NCBI GenBank assembly: GCA_028554795.2
Contig: CM068841.1
Coordinates: forward strand, 26,469,308-26,533,307
Direction of reading: 5' to 3'
DNA: 64,000 nucleotides
From: Sinohyriopsis cumingii
Taxonomy: Eukaryota; Mollusca; Bivalvia; Unionida; Unionidae
Part shown: in pieces, positions 61,437 through 64,000 of the stretch
Layout: each line of letters starts with the position of its first letter
Position numbering within the stretch: position 1 is the stretch's first letter
The notes under the pieces: generated by a model
What the model saw: only the letters and a program-made list of their open reading frames with translations
Told to the model about the DNA's origin: nothing
Databases searched by the model: none
Translations under genes and position numbers: made by a program

Positions 61437-63623
61437 TTTCAGTCAATATGTGCTCAACTTTTTATCATACGTGAAATTATCTACAATCGGTGAATTCACA
61501 CGGATTTTCGTAACTCATATCAACTAAAATAATACAGGAAATTCTTAGAACCTCATTCCTATACAAACAAGACGACAAATTCAAACAATTCAACTACTTT
61601 ATATAAAGAAGATTATTGTACGAATTCATATGATACAAACTGAAAGCAGTTATACTCATATCAAAGAAACTGATCTACGAATTTAAACAAATAAACATGC
61701 AAATATTATCAATTAATTCAAGTAAATCATTAAATTGATATCAACGAATATCATGAATTTGACGCAAATACCTTTGTGCTTTCAAACGTTTCTCGCCTCT
61801 ACCGCCAAAATTGTGTCCGTCGACTATCCAGACATTCGGTTCCTTGGACAAATGTTTTACGAGAGAATTTCTTCCAAATTGACTCTCCTTACCTTTATCA
61901 TGCAACAAAGCTTAGACTGATTAGATTTTTCGATGGAGGGAATATTTACAGCTAGGCAATTTTGTGTGGGAAACACGCCTCTTATTTAGCGTAACGAATC
62001 AGGATGAAATATATTTACCGCCTTTTATAACTAGGCGCCAAAATTGGGGTAAACTTGTCCTTCCAGGTTTCCGACTAACGGTTTCTGGAAATTTTCAGTT
62101 TTGCCAGTTCCACTATGAAATCGAAGCTAGCAGTGTCCCTAATAGTCCGTCTCGCAGTTAAGTAAAAGAATGCTTAATTTAAAAATGTTTACCTCTACCG
62201 ACCAGACATTATCAATCATTGCAGTATAGCGATTTAACAAGCACCTGTCTCCATAAATCTATTTTTTTTTTATCTGGCCCCAAACTAATGTGCTTTTCGT
62301 AGATCTATAGAAATTTGCCCCTCACAATATTGATCCTTGCATCCGCCGTCTAGTTTTATTCTTCATTTTTACTTGTAAAAATTATCATTATCGTCGATGT
62401 TTTTATCATTATCATCATTTTCGTCGTGGTCGTTACTTATGTTTTTGTTGCTACAACTCTCGTCGCCATCAAAGTCCAAATTTCAAATCGTCCGGGAGTG
62501 TGCATGTGGGGCAAATATACAATACGTACTTTCTGTAGGGCCGTCTGTGTGAGGTGTTACTTGTTGTGGTAAGTGAGATAAGGCACTAGAACGACAATGA
62601 AACAAAGCATGGAACCCTAGACATTCGAAAGTTGACCCTTTTCGTAAGAGTTTTTGTTTGTCTTCGTTATGTATATTTGGTTTGCTTGTATCTGATTTAA
62701 TATATATTTATTTCAACTCAGTTGTTTGTCAGTTTTAATTATTTTTTTTTATACAGGCTATAGTAATGTAAATGTATCATCTAGAGATGATACTTTTTTC
62801 AGAAAATAATTTTACCTTGAATGTTAGTTTATAAACACCAGGTCTTGCTCTAAATCCTGACCTTGTTTCAAAATTGTTAGCAACCACGTAAACAAGTTCT
62901 ATTTTATTTTAAAATGATTGGTTGTTTTCGAGGTCATGATGGGATTTCGTGCTTAAGATGCAAACAAATTTTGTATTTTTTATTTCTTGTTTGGTTTTCG
63001 TGAGAGTCACACTAGGTAGACGTGATCTTTAACATGTACTAATTTATATAAACTTCCAGAATATGATCACGTGACGCCCTTGTTTACATTTAGAAGACAT
63101 ATAGCCTATGTTTTAGAGAATTATTCTCAGTAGAAGCTGGGCTGTTAAACTGGAAGTTGCATGTTGTGCTGTTTGGAGTGATTTAAAATTACTTGGATTC
63201 AAAGTGACTAACTGTGTTATTTTTCTGGAAAATATACGTGCTCATGTGAGATTCTTAATCAAAGACAGATCTTATAAGAAATTTATTTTGATTTCCAAAA
63301 CCGGAGAGATAATTCTTGTTTCTACAAGGAACTGTAGACTTCAACGCTACAGATGGCAGCATACGGCATCGTCTTCCATCCTGGATTCTTCGTCGGGATT
63401 CGAACTTGAAAACAGTAGAACATTTTGTTATTAGGACTTCAAAAACTGTATTCTTGGATTATTCTTGGATTATTTCGGATCTGATTCTATAAAACCATAA
63501 GTTCATATTTTTTTCAGTTTGTACAGAATGTTTCCAGGGAAATGAATTATTGTATTGTTCAAAGCTTGTTGTTTTCACTCTGTCTTGTGTTACTGTTTAT
63601 TCGAGCCTAAACACGTGACATGA

Positions 63624-63691
<68 letters not shown>

Positions 63692-64000
63692 TAAATTGTA
63701 GATTTTTTTAGCTCAGTATTATCTTAGTCCATCTTGACCAAATCTGAGAGCATAAATCACGCTGTGTAATCTTTCTGTACTAGCTGACTTGTTTGTTAGT
63801 TATGAATACTGTTTTATTATAAATTATGATTATTGTAATGTGTGGAGATTTTAATTCCATCAGTAATATACTTAAGTAATGATTTTTCAAAGAAATTTGT
63901 TTAATTTTAGCATTGATTCCTACATGATTAGGATTTTGAAGGATCGTTTGGATTCAGATTTTTTTTTAAATGTCTGCTGTACTATTAAATTATAACGTCA
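61437..64000. other. No recognisable gene
   Basis: AT-rich sequence with short open frames only. A long (AT)n run lies at about 63,630-63,690. Nothing else is seen. Confidence 0.4.

Overview
The window looks like nuclear DNA of a marine invertebrate. Long AT-rich stretches without genes carry minisatellites, long (AT)n/(GT)n runs, three copies of a tRNA-headed SINE with target-site duplications, dead LINE pieces, MITEs and a THAP-bearing DNA transposon. A lophotrochozoan, probably a mollusc, is my guess from the repeat style; nothing here proves the phylum. I see no intact ordinary host gene.

The gene-dense parts belong to Polinton/Maverick-type virus-like elements of two lineages. (A) 1 to about 12,825 is a decayed Polinton that enters from the left edge: coiled-coil gene with a histone-type 3' stem-loop, CCHC zinc-knuckle gene, protein-primed PolB pseudogene, BIR-domain gene, small ORFs, packaging ATPase, basic core-like proteins, integrase, two-TM protein, penton-like protein, pVI-like protein and the first part of the major capsid gene. 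Most genes carry frameshifts or stops, and many are preceded by the same TATAAAAA-type box. LINE-derived sequence follows the capsid break. (B) 13,980-15,545 is the fossil of a different polymerase. (C) 24,909-39,993 is a complete element of 15,085 bp with two identical 239-bp terminal inverted repeats, a 5-bp target duplication (CAGAA) and no visible gene damage.

In element C the morphogenesis genes run leftward from a structured non-coding region (32,344-33,175): helical protein, scaffold-like protein, pVI-like protein, major capsid protein, membrane-active protein, adenain-type protease, candidate fiber, membrane protein and penton-like protein. To the right are an HNH endonuclease, a zinc protein, a 1,159-residue replication protein fusing a PolB palm, an SF1 helicase and an HNH domain, the integrase, a DUF5679 zinc ribbon, a parvovirus-type phospholipase A2 frame, and the packaging ATPase next to the right TIR. 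The PLA2 frame has no ATG before its catalytic motifs and lies in the -1 frame after an A8 slippery run at the end of the DUF5679 frame, so a programmed frameshift is likely. Fossil B is the same polymerase family as C.

From about 40,000 to 64,000 there are minisatellites, LINE fragments, a small gene at 44.3 kb with CCAAT/TATA signals and a histone-like 3' end, the THAP transposon (49,096-50,536), a ~950-bp tandem duplication at 50.8-52.6 kb, SINEs and long stretches where I see nothing. Reading was by eye, so coordinates of decayed features and repeat arrays are approximate.
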